Shown: piece after piece, positions 1-19,096 of the stretch
How positions within the stretch are numbered: the first letter of the stretch is position 1
Layout: each line of letters opens with the position of its first letter
Origin: Prorocentrum cordatum
Taxonomy: Eukaryota; Sar; Dinophyceae; Prorocentrales; Prorocentraceae
Reading direction: 5' to 3'
DNA length: 64,000 nucleotides
NCBI GenBank assembly: GCA_963575745.1
Contig: CAUYUJ010019359.1
Span: 327,501-391,500, forward strand
Translations under genes and position numbers: made by a program
Notes under the pieces: model-generated
The model's input: the letters and a program-made list of their open reading frames with translations, nothing else
Told to the model about the DNA's origin: nothing
The model's database searches: none

Positions 1-375
1 CTTGATACTGCCTCACGCTTGGGTCTCTGACCGACTTGCGCACCTGGGCCTGGAGGGTACATCGCGTGCATGAACGAAAGAATCGGCTTGGGACGTGGGA
101 GTGGTCGAGCCCCGCGCCAACGTCGGTGGAATGGGAAACCATTCGGCGCCGCGTCCCTGGGAGTACACGACTCCGCCCAAACTTCACACCTGCACCGACA
201 ATCGCGCTGCTGAAGGGCGTTCCACCCACACTTGCCACAGCTCCGCAACGACCTTCACCATCGCCCCCTCTGCCAACCAAGAGCCGCCGACTGGAAAAGA
301 AGTCGACGGGCTGGCGCCCCTGAAGCATCACGTGGCGGTGGGGCGACTCGGCTCGAATAGAAGATGCGCTTGGGT

Positions 376-600
376 TCAGGCGGAATGAGCGGGGGAAGGG
401 AGGGAGGGAGGAGGGAGGAGCGGAGAGGGAGGAGGGGGAGGAGGAAGGGAGGAGGAAGGAGGAGGAGGGAGGAGGAGGAGGAGGAGGAGGAGGAGGAGAA
501 GGAGGAGATGGGAGGATCGGAGAGGGAGGAGCGGAGGAGGGAGGGAGGCAGGGCGGGGGGGAGGGAGGAGCGGAGGGAGGAGCGGAGAGGGACGGAGGGC
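376..600 (+). repeat. GGA-rich tract
   Basis: Purine-rich GGAGG units with GGAGCGGA variants. Similar tracts: 19060-19235, 62150-62255; complementary CCT tracts: 6550-6740, 37600-37815, 39790-39850, 51030-51190, 51440-51500, 52045-52150, 55460-55530, 55760-55825, 62895-62945. Confidence 0.9.
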
Positions 601-702
601 GGAAGGCCGGAGGCTGCTGGTGAGGACGGCCCGAGGCACCTCCCCTCGGCCGAGCCGTGGCTCGGGCGCCCATGCTCGGAGGGGAGAGGAGAAGCAGAGG
701 CA

Positions 703-884
703 GGCAGTCGGGGATGGACAGACCTCCCTTTAGTAAAACGTGGTTTAGTGAAAACGACCTCGGGCCCAAACCTGGCGGGCGCAAGCCTGGAAAATAACGG
801 CCGCGGCGCCCTCTCGAGAACCGAAAACGGACAATTCACTAATCGACGTGTCACTGTTGGGGGTTCTGTCCACCCCCGAGGCAG
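703..884 (+). mobile_element. TCGGGGATGGACAG-ended element, copy 1 (TSD GGCAG)
   Basis: 172 bp (708-879) with inverted ends TCGGGGATGGACAG / TCGGGGGTGGACAG between two copies of GGCAG. Inside are TTTAGTAAAACGTGGTTTAG and TTCACTAATCGACGTGTCAC, an imperfect inverted pair. Confidence 0.75.
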
Positions 885-925
885 GTGCGGTCAAGCGAGC
901 GGGAGGGGGGGGTGACCCACGCGGG

Positions 926-1113
926 GGGTGAAGAACAGATCCCTCAATGGGGCCCTTTGGGGCCCCTTTTTGGGCAGGAGGAGGAGGAGGAGGAGGAGGA
1001 GGAGGAGGAGGAGGAGGAGGAGGAGGAGGAGGAGGAGGGAGAGGGGGAGGGGGACCCTGCTGCCTCCAAAAGGGGCCCTGAGAGGCCCCTTCAGGGCCCT
1101 TTTCTTCACCCCC
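926..1113. mobile_element. GGGGTGAAGAA-ended element with GGA array
   Basis: The inverted ends GGGGGGTGAAGAA and TTCTTCACCCCCC surround GGGGCCCTTTGGGGCCCC, a GGA array of about 65 bp and GGGGCCCTGAGAGGCCCC. A shorter relative without the array lies at 60675-60768. Confidence 0.65.
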
Positions 1114-2189
1114 CATTTTGGGGCACCCCCCATTACCACCCGCCCGAGGTACGGCAGGTTCGTGTCGTGTCGTCCCCGGCGTTGGTTTCTGACACCGCGG
1201 GGATCGTTCAACCTTGAACGATCGGCCGTTTCCGCAACGTCCGATCGTTCAACATCGGCCGATTCTGGGCCGCCGCTGGTCGACACCGACACGAACCTAC
1301 CGTAAGGCGGGAAAGGAGGAGGCATGACACATAGGAGTGAGCAGACGAGCACCACATCCCCAGTTGTCGTTCTATCTATGTTTATATATACACGTACGAA
1401 AAGGAGGCATTACCCCCTGCTGCTGCGAGCACCGGCTTCCATCCCGTCCAAGACTGGCAGCCAGATGGAGAGTCGGGAGGCCAATTTCGGGGGCACCCAA
1501 GGTGGCGTCCGAGAGGGTGGTTCGCAACTCATGGCACAAGACATGTACACGGCCCAGGGTGGCCCAGGTACATCCACGCACACCCTGTCATTATCCCCCT
1601 CTTGGACGCCCCCGACACTTGTCATGTAGTGCGCCATGGCAAAGCAGGTGATTGCGTGCGGATTCCACATGAATCCTCTGATTCTCAGGGCATGGCGGCG
1701 AGCCACCCCCCGTCCTCAAGAACACGGATGCCGCTAAGAAGTCTTGACGCCCCTGGCGCTCGGCACGACAGGCCCTCACCGGCTTGGCTCGTCCAAAATG
1801 CCCTCGAAGAATCAGTCCGTGTTCCCACGTCGGCGGCGCCGGCGTGCTACTCGAAAGGCTCGGCCGCAGCCCTCTCGTCGTTGACGTTCGTTGCGCTCGC
1901 CGCAAGCGTGGCCGCCTCCCAATGCAATCGCTGGGTCAGCCTGCCAGACGTCCGTCTTCGATCCTCCGCGGCCCGTGGCGGAGGAAATTTTCAAGGCGAG
2001 AGAGATAGAGGGAGGGACGTGCAGAGAGAGAGCGAGAGGGACGGATAAACAGTGCGCGAGAGACAGAACGAAAGAGAGAGAGAGAGAGAGAGAGAACAAA
2101 CATATGACACAGTTCGTAGGAGGAGTTGCAGAATTCGGGTTTGCCAGCGTGGACCCAGAACAGTCAGTTATCGCAGAACGGATGCGAAA

Positions 2190-2530
2190 GCTATGCGGTT
2201 CAACCTACGTGGCGCAAGCTATGTGGTTCAAGCACTGTGGTGAAAGCAATGTGGTGTAACCAAGAAGGATCCATCTCAAAGGTGCCAGCCACGCTTCTGG
2301 TTCAAGCTGTGTGGTGCAACCTTCGCGGTGCGCGCAGTTTCGTGCCGGCTGTGTGGTGCAAGCTGTGTGGTGCAACATTCTGACCCACGCCATGCGGTGC
2401 AAGCTGCGTGGTGCTATATGTATGTATGTATGTATGTATGCATGCATGTATGTATGTATGTATGTATGTATGTATGTATCTATCTATCTATCTATCTATG
2501 TATGTATGTGTGTATGTATGTATGTATGTA

Positions 2531-2565
<35 letters not shown>

Positions 2566-2816
2566 ATGTATGTATGTATGTATGTATGTATGTATGTATG
2601 TATGTATGTATGTATATATGTCTGTGTGTATGTATGTATGTATGTATGCATGTATGTATGTATGTATGTATGTATGCATGTATGTATGCATGCATGCATG
2701 TATGTATGTATGTATGTGTGTGTATGTATGTTTGCATGTTTGCATGCATGTATGTATGTATGTAAATATATACACCTATATATATACATGGATAACTATA
2801 TCTATATATAGGTCTC

Positions 2817-2855
<39 letters not shown>

Positions 2856-2920
2856 GATGTTGGGCGCCTCCTCCTGCCAGGCCATATATATATATATATA
2901 TATACATACATACATAAACA
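2190..2920. repeat. GTGGTGC repeats, TATG microsatellite and TA tract
   Basis: GTGGTGCAAGCTATGTGG units (2190-2410), then about 350 bp of TATG with TCTA and TCTG stretches (2417-2765), then TA repeats (2824-2853, 2885-2905). Open frames here are microsatellite translations. Confidence 0.85.
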
Positions 2921-3079
2921 TTCTGATCCAGGCCATGCGGTGCAGCCTACGCGGGCGCCCGCGAGAAGCGCAGCGGGCGGGCACCCGCCGAGGCCGCGGC
3001 ATCCGCCCCCGCGGCGAGGGGCGCGCCGGGGGGCGCGCCCCTCGCTGCGGGCCCCCGGGGACGCGCTCGGCACGCCCCC

Positions 3080-3284
3080 CAAGCTCGGGTCGGGCGAAAG
3101 GGGGGGATAGCAAAGGGGGGGTTTGAGAATCAGCTCACGTAGCTGATTTTCCTGGCGCCTCCCGGCGCCGGAGGCGGCTATGTATCGAGGAACGGGCCCC
3201 TCGGTGAGGCCGAAACCAGCTGCATGCAGCAGATTTCGTAACCCCCCCTTTCCCAATCCCCCCCTTTCGCCCGACCCGACAAGC
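3080..3284 (+). mobile_element. TCGGGTCGGGCG-ended element, copy 1 (TSD CAAGC)
   Basis: 195 bp (3085-3279) with perfect inverted ends TCGGGTCGGGCGAAAGGG between two copies of CAAGC. The interior has CAGCTCACGTAGCTG, GGCGCCTCCCGGCGCC and CAGCTGCATGCAGCAG, each a short palindrome. Confidence 0.85.
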
Positions 3285-3301
3285 GAGGGGGCGCCTGCGA
3301 T

Positions 3302-3502
3302 GAAGTCGGGCCTGTCCCCCCACAAAGGGGGAGTTTCGACGAGAAAGAAGCAGTACACCCCAGACATGCTCCAAAAAAGGGTCAAAACACATACTACCAA
3401 ATAAATAGTCCCCGGACCATGTTTGGACTATGTTTTGACTAGTTGTGGGGTGCTAAAACAAATCGTCGACAATCCCCCTGTAGGGGGGCACGCCCGACTT
3501 AA
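3302..3502. mobile_element. GAAGTCGGGC-ended element, copy 1
   Basis: The inverted ends (AAGTCGGGCCTGTCCCCCCA left, AAGTCGGGCGTGCCCCCCTA on the other strand right) are about 38 bp long. The interior is AT-rich with TTTTGACTAGT / CAAAACACATACTA. It follows directly on the element at 3085-3279. Confidence 0.75.
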
Positions 3503-4311
3503 GCCTACGAAGCGAAGCGCCCACGGGCAGGCGCCAGCCGAGCAGCGCACCAGGGAGGCCCAGCCCAGCACTCGAGCAACGGAAGTGAGGGCTCCCGGGT
3601 CCTGAGTGCAAGCACCGTTTGGAGCACATGGATATATACAGAGAGAGAGAGAGAGAAAAAAAAAAAAAAGAGAGAGAGAGAGAGGAGAGAGAAACAACAA
3701 GAAATATATATATATATATAGAGAGATAATCAAAAAGAAAAGGAAAGGGGGAGAGACGTTGGGCATGCACACAGGTAGCTCGAGGGAGATGGAGAGAGCG
3801 ATCGATCACGGATGCTGCGTATGTATGTTTGCGTGCACAGAGACAGACAGACGGACGGGCGGTAGACAGGCAGATAGAGAGGGAGAGGGAGAGAGAGCGT
3901 GAGCGAGAGAGAGAGAGAGAGCGCGCACAACACACAGGAATGCAAACGAAGCATGGAAGGTGGGCGCTCTCCTGAGCTCCTGAGCCTGCCGCCCCCCTTC
4001 CTGGCCTGCCCCGTCCTCCCCCTCCCCACACCGCCTCCCCTTCCTCCTCCCGCCTTCTGGCCCTGCTGCTGCTGCTCGTCTCTGGCTCTCTGGCCATCCC
4101 GTCCGGCTCCGGCGCGCCAACCGTGCGGCGTGCGGGCTGCGGGGAGGATCCGCCGAGCCGCTGGCCGAGGCGATCTGTGGGACGGCCCGGGCGGGGCGGC
4201 GGCGCAGCCGCCTGCCTAGCAAAGGACGCAGCAGGAATCGGGCCGCGCACGAGCCGACACAGCAGCTCGCCGAGGCGGGCAGGACGCCCCACCTGTGCCC
4301 CACGCGGGGCC

Positions 4312-4484
4312 CTTATTGAAGGGGCCCCAGGACACACAAATAAATACACACAAATAAAAATCATCCCCATATTTTCCCATATTTTCTGGGTTTTTGTCTT
4401 CCCCCCCAATTCCCATATTTTCCCATATTTTCTGGGGAATCGCCGATTAATTGTGTCTGTGTGTTTCTTTTCCTCCTGACTTAT
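4312..4484 (+). mobile_element. 163-bp element, copy 1 (TSD CTTAT)
   Basis: The element 4317-4479 is exactly 163 bp between two copies of CTTAT. The body is AT-rich: AGGACACACAAATAAATAC, then CCCATATTTTCCCATATTTT twice, then TGTGTCTGTGTGTTT and TCCTCCTGA. It is non-coding; open frames across it are fortuitous. Confidence 0.85.
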
Positions 4485-5065
4485 GTTGCATCCTCGGGGC
4501 AGCGGGGAGCCGTGCCTGCGTGGGACCGCAGCGCGCCGGAGATACGCCCCGGGACTCCTTGCCAGCGCGGCGCCCATGGCCTGGGCCCCAGGAAGTGGAC
4601 GCCGTGCGCGATCGCCGACGCCGAAGCGGAGACGCAGGATGTGCAGAGGCAATCCCTCGGACTACACCTCGGTGCGCTTGTCATGGCGCCCCCACCCCCC
4701 CGCGACAACCGAGTGGCCGTTTGGCGGCCGCCCGGGGCCCGACGGCCCGCGGGGGGCTTCCTGGGCCTCTGAACACGGCGGGCCAGATGGCGTTGGCATC
4801 GGGGGCTGCACAGGGTGCAGGGCAACGTCGGGGGCGGTGGGGCAGTGGATGCCATCTCGAAGCAGGTGGCGCAGGGATCGCACAGGCCCACCAAGGGCAC
4901 GATGGCATGAAAAGTCAACGCGTGCTCGTGCGAGGGGTACAGACAAGCCCTTCGCCTGGCTCGTTTAACGCATGGTGCGTCAACAGCGGCGATACCTCCA
5001 TCATAACTGCATGGGCCGACTTTTATATGTATGCATTGATTTATGTACTTATGTATTCATATCTG

Positions 5066-5094
<29 letters not shown>

Positions 5095-5097
<3 letters not shown>

Positions 5098-6176
5098 CGT
5101 ACCACCCCGCAGTTGCGGATAAGAGTGATCGGCCGGCGGGGACGTCGGCAGTCTGCGAGGCTTTGAAGAAGCTCGCCGCAAGCGCAACATTTTTTCAAGC
5201 TATACAACGAGCCCGCCGCAGGCGCCGATTTTTCCCTACCTAGGCTCTGCCTAGAAGGGTTCTTACTCGGTAGCTTAAAGGGCCGGGCAGTGGCACGCGC
5301 CCCGGGCGGTTCCCCCAGTATCCGCCCCGCGGTTCCCCCAGTTACGTCCCCTTAGCTTAGCGTTGCTTATCTCATCTTAGCTTAGCTAATTTCATCTTAG
5401 CTTAGCTTAGCTTCATATTAGCTCAGGTTTAGCTTAGCTTAGTTTACCTTTACCTTAGCTTTGCTGAGCTTTAGCGTATCATAACTTAACCAATCGTAGC
5501 ATAGCATAGCATAGCATAGCATAGCATAGCATAGCATAGCATAGCGCGGCATATCATAGCAGTGCAGTGCAGTGCATAGCATAGCATAGCGCAGCTTAAC
5601 ATAGCATAGCATAGCTTAGCATACCACAACGCAGCATGACATAGCATAGCTGAGCATAGCATAGCATATCATAACATAGCATAGCATAGCAGAGCAGAGC
5701 AGAGCGCAGCATAGCATGGCATAGCATAGCACAGCATAGCAACTAATGCTGCTTTCCTAGGGGCTCGAACTTCTAGGTAGGGTCGCGGGTGGGTCGCGGG
5801 TGGGTCGCGGGCCGGGTCGCGGGTGGGTCGCGGGCCGGGTCGCGGGTGGGTCGCGGGCCGGGTCGCGGGTGGGTCGCGGGTGGGTCGCGAGCGGGTCGCG
5901 GGTGGGTCGCGGGTGGGTCGCGAGCGGGTCGCGGGGTGGGTCGCGGGTGGGTCGCGGTTGGGTCGCGGGGTGGGTCGCGGGTGGGTCGCGAGGTGGGTCG
6001 CTGGTGGGTCGCGGGCCGGATCGCGGGGGGGACGACGACAACAACAACAACAACAACAACCACAACAACAACAGCAACAACCACAACAACAAGCAGAATC
6101 CTTACCACGGATCCGCACTTCAGCCTCGCACCCAGGGACAATGAATGACCGTTCGGCCCCCTCACTCTGATAAATA
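5095..6176 (+). mobile_element. Minisatellite-bearing element split by the pentamer element
   Basis: The left part (5095-5233, GCAGTTGCGGATAAGAGTGA) and the right part (5783-6176: GGGTGGGTCGC array, AAC array, end CCCCCTCACTCTGATA) together match the intact element at 35213-35530. The pentamer-array element 5234-5782 sits between them, so it inserted later. Confidence 0.65.
5234..5782 (+). mobile_element. Pentamer-array element, copy 1
   Basis: The ends are CCCTACCTAGGC and, inverted, CTAGGTAGGG. Behind the left end is a conserved head of about 110 bp (GCCTAGAAGGGTTCTTAC, GGGCCGGGCAGTG, GGTTCCCCCAG), then a TTAGC array, a TAGCA array and a short tail (GGGGCTCGAACTTCTAGG). There is no coding capacity. 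Confidence 0.75.
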
Positions 6177-7269
6177 AAAAACATGTGCTGCATCAAGGTA
6201 TACGTACCTGTATGTACATGCGCGACGGCCAGTGGAGTTTCATGTGCACTAGCTGCACGACGACTCGCATTTCGCCCACGTGCTGTTCACCCCACTTCGA
6301 CGATACTCCCTGACCGCAGATGTCATACTGCAGCATCCACCGCAGTTTGCGCATGCCCTGAATCACTGCACCACAGGGTGGGTGCTGCCTCGGCGCGAAA
6401 CTGTGCGCATGGGCACGGGGGGTTCAGACTTGACTTGCCCTGGTATGCGCTTTGCTACCCCATCTGGTACACTTCACGGTCACTGCCCCACCCGCCCGCC
6501 ACATGGGATGCCCAGGGGCAAAAAAACGAGCAGTGTTCTCATCTTTCTCGCAGTCCTCCTCCTCCTCCTCCTCCTCCTCATCCTCATCTTCCTCCTCCTC
6601 ATCCTCCTCCTTGTCATCCTCCAGCGCACCCCTCTTCCTCTTCCTCCTCCTCCTCCTCCTCCTCCTCCTCCTCCTCCTCCTACTCCTACTCCTACTCGTC
6701 CTCCTCCTCTTCCTCCTCCTCCTCCTCCTCCTCCTCCTGCCCGTGCTCCTGCTTACCCACTTGCTTTTCGCGAGCCTGGGCTGAAAGATCTGCCTCCGTG
6801 CCCCTTGGCACGTTGAGGCGTGGGAGGATGCCACGTGCTGTCTGGTATGCTTCCTGCACGTCGTCCAAGACCCCCTTTTCCTCGCGCAGTGTCGCATGCA
6901 CCGCCGCCTCTCCCGAGGTTTCCTTGGCGCCCCCCTGCCTCCCTGACGCTCACCGGGGCTCTCTAGGGCTCCCGAGACGACCCAGGAAGGCAATCGAGGC
7001 CGTCAGCATTGTCTCAGGAGGCTCAAGAGGCACACGGCGGCCACTAAGTAGGTCCCATTGTCCGGAGAAGCCTCCAAGAGGCTCCAAGACACCCCCAAGA
7101 CGGTCTCCAGAGCATCTTCATGTCCCATGTTTTCAATCTGTTCGGACAACTTGCCAATCGGTTGCCCCACGCTGGTGCGGACTGCCTCGCCCCCGATTGA
7201 CCGACGACGAACAATGGCAATCTGTCTAATTCGCTCTCCAAGCTCTTCGGCCTAAAAATGGTCCACTTG

Positions 7270-7575
7270 TTGCCGTCCAAGGCCCAACGGAAGCCACTGA
7301 GAGCCCCAGAGGGCCCTTAGACGGCACAGGACGGCCCCAAGCGAGCCGCAAGCTGAAAAGGGCCCCTGGACTGACCCAAAGAAGCCCCCCGACAACCAAG
7401 AGAGCCCAAAACGGCTCAAGAGGGCCCCGATGCGGCCCAAGCGGGCCCCGAGACGGCCCAAGAGGGCCCCAAGACGGCTCAGCAGGGCCCCGATACTGCC
7501 CAAGAGGGCCCCGAGACTGCCCAAGAGGGCCCCCAGGGACGGACCCCCTGGAACGCCCCACGGTAGCCCCTGACA
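7270..7575 (+). repeat. GGCCCCAAGACGGCCC degenerate repeat
   Basis: About 12 units of GGGCCCCRAGACGGCCCAAGA. The same pattern appears at 35075-35175, 42250-42600, 50090-50255, 52690-52810, 57660-57830 and 59520-59960. No element ends are visible. Confidence 0.6.
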
Positions 7576-8211
7576 GCCCCAAGATGGCCAGAGCGTAGGC
7601 CCTGTGAGAGCTCCTCGAGGCATGGAAACGAGGCGTCGCCCGCGACGGCGCTCCTTGGGCGCTTCTCGAGGGGATCGCCACGCCGAGGCCTCGGCTGGCA
7701 CGGTGGGCGAACTGCCGATGGCACCCGGATCCAGTGCGAAGGCTGGGGCGGCGCAGCACAAGCGGCGAGGAGATGGCGAGGAGGGGTGCAGCAGAGGACC
7801 AGGAGAGGAGTCACGCAGCGCGCCTTCTTGCACCGCAGGCCGCCGCGGGTCACCCCCAGAGCGCAACAGATGCGCAGAGACCAGCTCGGCCAGCAAATGC
7901 CACCCCGCCTACCCGCCCCCCTCCTTCGTCCGCCATCCACCTTCCTCCGACCGTGCCGAGAGCCTTGCTCTGATGGGACGCGCCCCTACGGTCAGGAACT
8001 TGTGCGTAGCGTGTCGCCACGGCGGCCTCGGCGACACGCCACGCCCTGCATGCGGATAGCGCGTCACTCCGCTCCGCGGGGCGGGAGCCTCGGAAAGGCT
8101 CGGGACCTGGATGTTGGAGGACTGGCAGTTGGCTGGCGTGCCGCGCCGCCGCGTGGTGGGCCAGAGCCTGTGGCGCGACACGCTGAGCCAAAGCCCCCGA
8201 TCGGAAGGCCC

Positions 8212-15491
<7,280 letters not shown>

Positions 15492-15494
<3 letters not shown>

Positions 15495-15745
15495 GATGGG
15501 CGGGAAAGCTTCGTGACACGGGTAAAAGATATAGATTCGCGTGGGTACCGGTGGGATCAATGAGTGCTTGGTCCAAGAGAGAAGGGAGGACGAAGAGGAG
15601 GGGCAGCAGCGCATACATGATGGGCGGGAAAGCTTCGTGACACGGGTAAAAGAGATATGGATTCGCGTGGGTGCCGGTGGGATCAGCGAGTGCTTGGTCC
15701 AAGGGAGAAGGGAGGACGGAGAGAAGGGGCAGCAGCGCAGCAGCA
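15492..15745 (-). repeat. Tandem duplication of the membrane-gene leader/start region
   Basis: Two copies of a unit of about 124 bp (15492-15615 and 15616-15740) lie head to tail across the start codon of the signal-peptide protein. They share, among other segments, CATGATGGGCGGGAAAGC and a GATTCGCGTGGGTRCCGGTG block. The inner copy carries the chosen ATG. The outer copy carries the same context, so the promoter, leader trans-splice acceptor or start may be duplicated. Confidence 0.8.
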
Positions 15746-15788
15746 CCGACAGGGATCAGGACACATATCAGAACTTACCCCAGTGCGA

Positions 15789-16514
15789 CCCTACCTAGAA
15801 CATGCTATGATATGCCATGCTATGCTAAGATATGTTATGCCATGATGCGCTGTGTTCTGCTAAGCTATGATATGCTATGCTATGATATGCTAATATGCGC
15901 TATACGATGCGATGCTATGCTATGAGATGCTATACTGCGCTATGTCATGCTATGCTATGGTATGATATGTGTGGTTGTTTTATGCTATGCTATGCTATGC
16001 TATGATATGCTATGCTATGCTAATGCAGCGCTGCGCTATGCTTAGCTAAGCTAAGCTAAGCTAACCCTCTAGACAGAGCCTAGGTAGGAAATTACACCCA
16101 TGCTGTGCAATGCTATGCTTTGCTGCGCTGTGCTATGCTGTGTTGTGTTGTGCTGCGCTATGCTATGTTATGCTATACTTGGCTATGCTATGATATGCTG
16201 GGTTATGCTATGATATGCTGTGCTGCGCTATGCATTGCTACGCTTTGCTATGCTATGTTGTGCTCTGCTATGCTAAAGCTCAGCGAAGCTAAGATGAAGG
16301 TAAGCTAAGCTAAGACAAGCCTGAGCTAAGATGAAGCTAAGCTAAACTAAGATGAAACATGCTCAGCTAAGATGAGATAAGCAACGCTAAGCTAAGGGGA
16401 CGTAATTGGGGGAACCGCGGGGCGGATGCCGGGGGAACCGCCCGGGGCGATTAGCACTGCCCGGCCCTTTGAGCACACAGGGTAAGAACCCTTATAGGCA
16501 GAGCCTAGGTAGGG
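15789..16514 (-). mobile_element. Pentamer-array element, copy 3, inverted
   Basis: Reverse orientation: the tail end CCCTACCTAGAA is at 15789, TATGC and TAAGC arrays follow, and the conserved head ends in CCTAGGTAGGG at 16514. A second internal boundary (CAGAGCCTAGGTAGG, 16076-16090) suggests two copies fused or one inside another. It lies just upstream of the signal-peptide gene. Confidence 0.7.
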
Positions 16515-16519
16515 AACAA

Positions 16520-19060
16520 ACAACAAACCAACACACACACACACACACATTCACTGAGGCTGCACGCACCTGCCCGTCCTGGTTCGCTCCAAACGAATAC
16601 ATCCCACGCGTGCCCCTTTGACAAAGCAGACGCCCGCTGGACCCGTCAGAGCTCCGTGGGCATGCCGACAGCTCAGGCTAAGGATTCGGGTGGATCGCGG
16701 AATTGTGTTCCTGAAGCCCTGCCGCGGGCGGGCGACCTGGGAAAGAAGCAGAGGGTAGAACCCAGACCCAGTTGCGTGGCCCCGCGAAGACTGCCCAAAT
16801 AAAACATACGACCTCATTGTGCACATTGATCACATTTCAATTCGACCACGCGCTGCTCTACGAGGCACCGTGTTTGCGCAGGGGTCGCCCTCATTCCTTG
16901 CAGCTGGTTGAAACATTTGAAAACACATGTCAGCGGTCGCTTCTCTGACCCCTCCCCTTCTCGCTGCCAACCTCAAACTCATCCCTCTTGTCCCCTCCCC
17001 CTTCCTCCTCATCCTCCTTCTTCTTCCAGCCTCATCTTCCTCCAACTTCTCCCCCCACACCAACCATATACTCATCCTCCTCTTCCTCCTCCGCACCTTC
17101 CGCGCAACCTCAGAGGAGCCCACGCCTAGATTGGCCAGGCCCATTGTGGGCCTAGGATTGGTCTGGTCGAGACAGGTGCGCGGCGTGGATCGCCGGCGCC
17201 CTCCAGAGGGAGGAGGATGTGAAAGGCGAGACGGAAAGTGACTGGAGGAGAAAGGGAAGGGAGGGAGGCGCGAAGGAGGTGCGGGAAGGGGGGGGAGAAG
17301 GAGCGGGGAGCGAGGAGGGGGGGAGAGGAGAGGGGACTGGGAGGGAACAACGGCATGTCAGAGGGAGAGGGCGGGGAGACGGTGGGAGGTGGGGGGAGGC
17401 TACGATGCTGGGAGGTCCCCCCCGGAGCCCCCAAAGTGGCTCCAACATCCGAAGACTTGGATCCTCCTTCTGATCACGAATGCCAGCACCTTGCTGGAAC
17501 GGGAAGGTCTTGTGTGCACATGCTGGCATCGGAGACGCCCTGATTCCAGCGTCACGCTTCTGCAGACTGCTCCCACGGAGCTGCCTCGTGGAAACGAAAC
17601 TGGGGGGTGTATAGTGTGGTCATTCGCCGCGTCCCTCTTCCTCGCCATCCTCCTACGGCGAAGGCAACGACCTGCTTTCTTTTCCTTCCTCGCCTCTCTC
17701 CTCTCGGTTCGGACAAGAGGGGGGTTAGTAAGAGAGCATCTTCTGTGGGTGCAGGGCTGCGGGTGGAGTCCACATGGGCGTTCACACCTCAAACCACGCA
17801 TTCGCCTACTTGCCTGGTGACTTCCAGGATGAACCGCATGTGGTGCACCGGCACGCGTGCGTGCAGCGTTGGGCTTACACGACTACGCCAGGATGGCGCT
17901 CCCCCATGCGGACAAAGTTATGTGGAGTTTCCCCGTGGCCGTATGGGCCCCACCCACGATCTGGGAGCGATCGCGCGGGGTCCTCCGAGCACACGACTGG
18001 CGCCCGACAAGCGAACGAGCACGCAGCTGGCGCCCAACCGATAGACTCCAGAATTCGATCATCGTGTGTCGTGCTCTGGGGATTACCGTGTCGTTCTAGA
18101 ATTGGTTCTGGCGTTCTAGACTTGGTTCGTGATTGCGGTTGGTACCACATGACATGTGTGTTGCTGAACGCACGTAGCAGCTCTAGGATTTCGTGTTGAG
18201 TTCTAGAATTTGATTTGCCGTTGTAGACGTAGTTTGGGCGGTTCGGAAGAACAGTAGGCCAATGATGCCAGCGCTCAAGCTTCCCGTGTCATTTGATACC
18301 TTGTCACCCTCACCCTTCGAGCGCACAATGCTGTGGACTATTGTGGCTCAAGGCTCCCAAACCTGAGAGGCAAAAGTGTTCATCGTCATCTGCCCATCCT
18401 CCGACGTCCCCCCCTTTCCTCGAGATTGTTTTGTATACCACATCCACCCCGCCTCAAGCAGATTCCACCGCCCGGGGCCACGTTCAGTATACAAAACCAC
18501 GACCCAGGGATGGTGCTTTGTCTACCAAACCCACGACAAGGCCATCGCCCAACCCCAGGGCTTCTGGGGAATAGTATGTTTGTTTTTCTGGCGGACTTTT
18601 GCCCCCCGTTCGAGGCGACCGTTCGCTCGCACTGGTAGGAGGAGCGTGATGGTTGCTTGGGGCAGCGTGGTGGTTGTTTGGGGCGCAGATGACAACACGA
18701 AGCCCACACTGCTTGGGGATCCCAAAACCGTGTGGTGACAGACCGTGCGGTGACCTCGGACCCCCAAGAGACCTCACCGTACGGTCCGTCACCGCACGGT
18801 CTTGGGACCCTGGAGGCCCCTCTCGCCCGAGGCATCCTCAAAGAAGGACTCGAATCCCAAAACCGTGCGGTGACCCCGAATCCCCACCGACTCACCACAC
18901 GGTGCGGTCACCACCCCGTTTGGGAGCCCCCGAACTGCCCGAGCAGGAGGAGGAGCCACAAGACGACCGGCAGAGCATCTCCGCCAACAGAGGGTCCCCA
19001 GCAGGGCTCCCGCCGCGGCCTCCTGCCAGGTCGCCACGACCGTGACTCGGCGGCGAGCCA
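16520..19060. other. No gene recognised; CGGTGACC inverted repeats at the end
   Basis: Unique-looking sequence with a purine-rich patch (17230-17400). From 18690 to 18920 the palindrome-like ACCGTGCGGTGAC and its complement alternate; a similar CCTGGTGGTGAG pattern lies at 44760-44940. Open frames have no coding bias or recognisable domain. Confidence 0.5.
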
Positions 19061-19061
19061 G

Positions 19062-19096
<35 letters not shown>

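Noticed and set aside
2311-2917. Cys/Tyr/Val/Met-rich frames
   Set aside because: Translations of the TATG microsatellite; the same at 48879-49959.
18338-18356. CTATTGTGGCTCAAG, close to the 3' end of the dinoflagellate spliced leader, as a sign of a retroposed gene
   Set aside because: Only the last 13 or so positions match, with one mismatch. The rest of the leader does not, and no gene follows.
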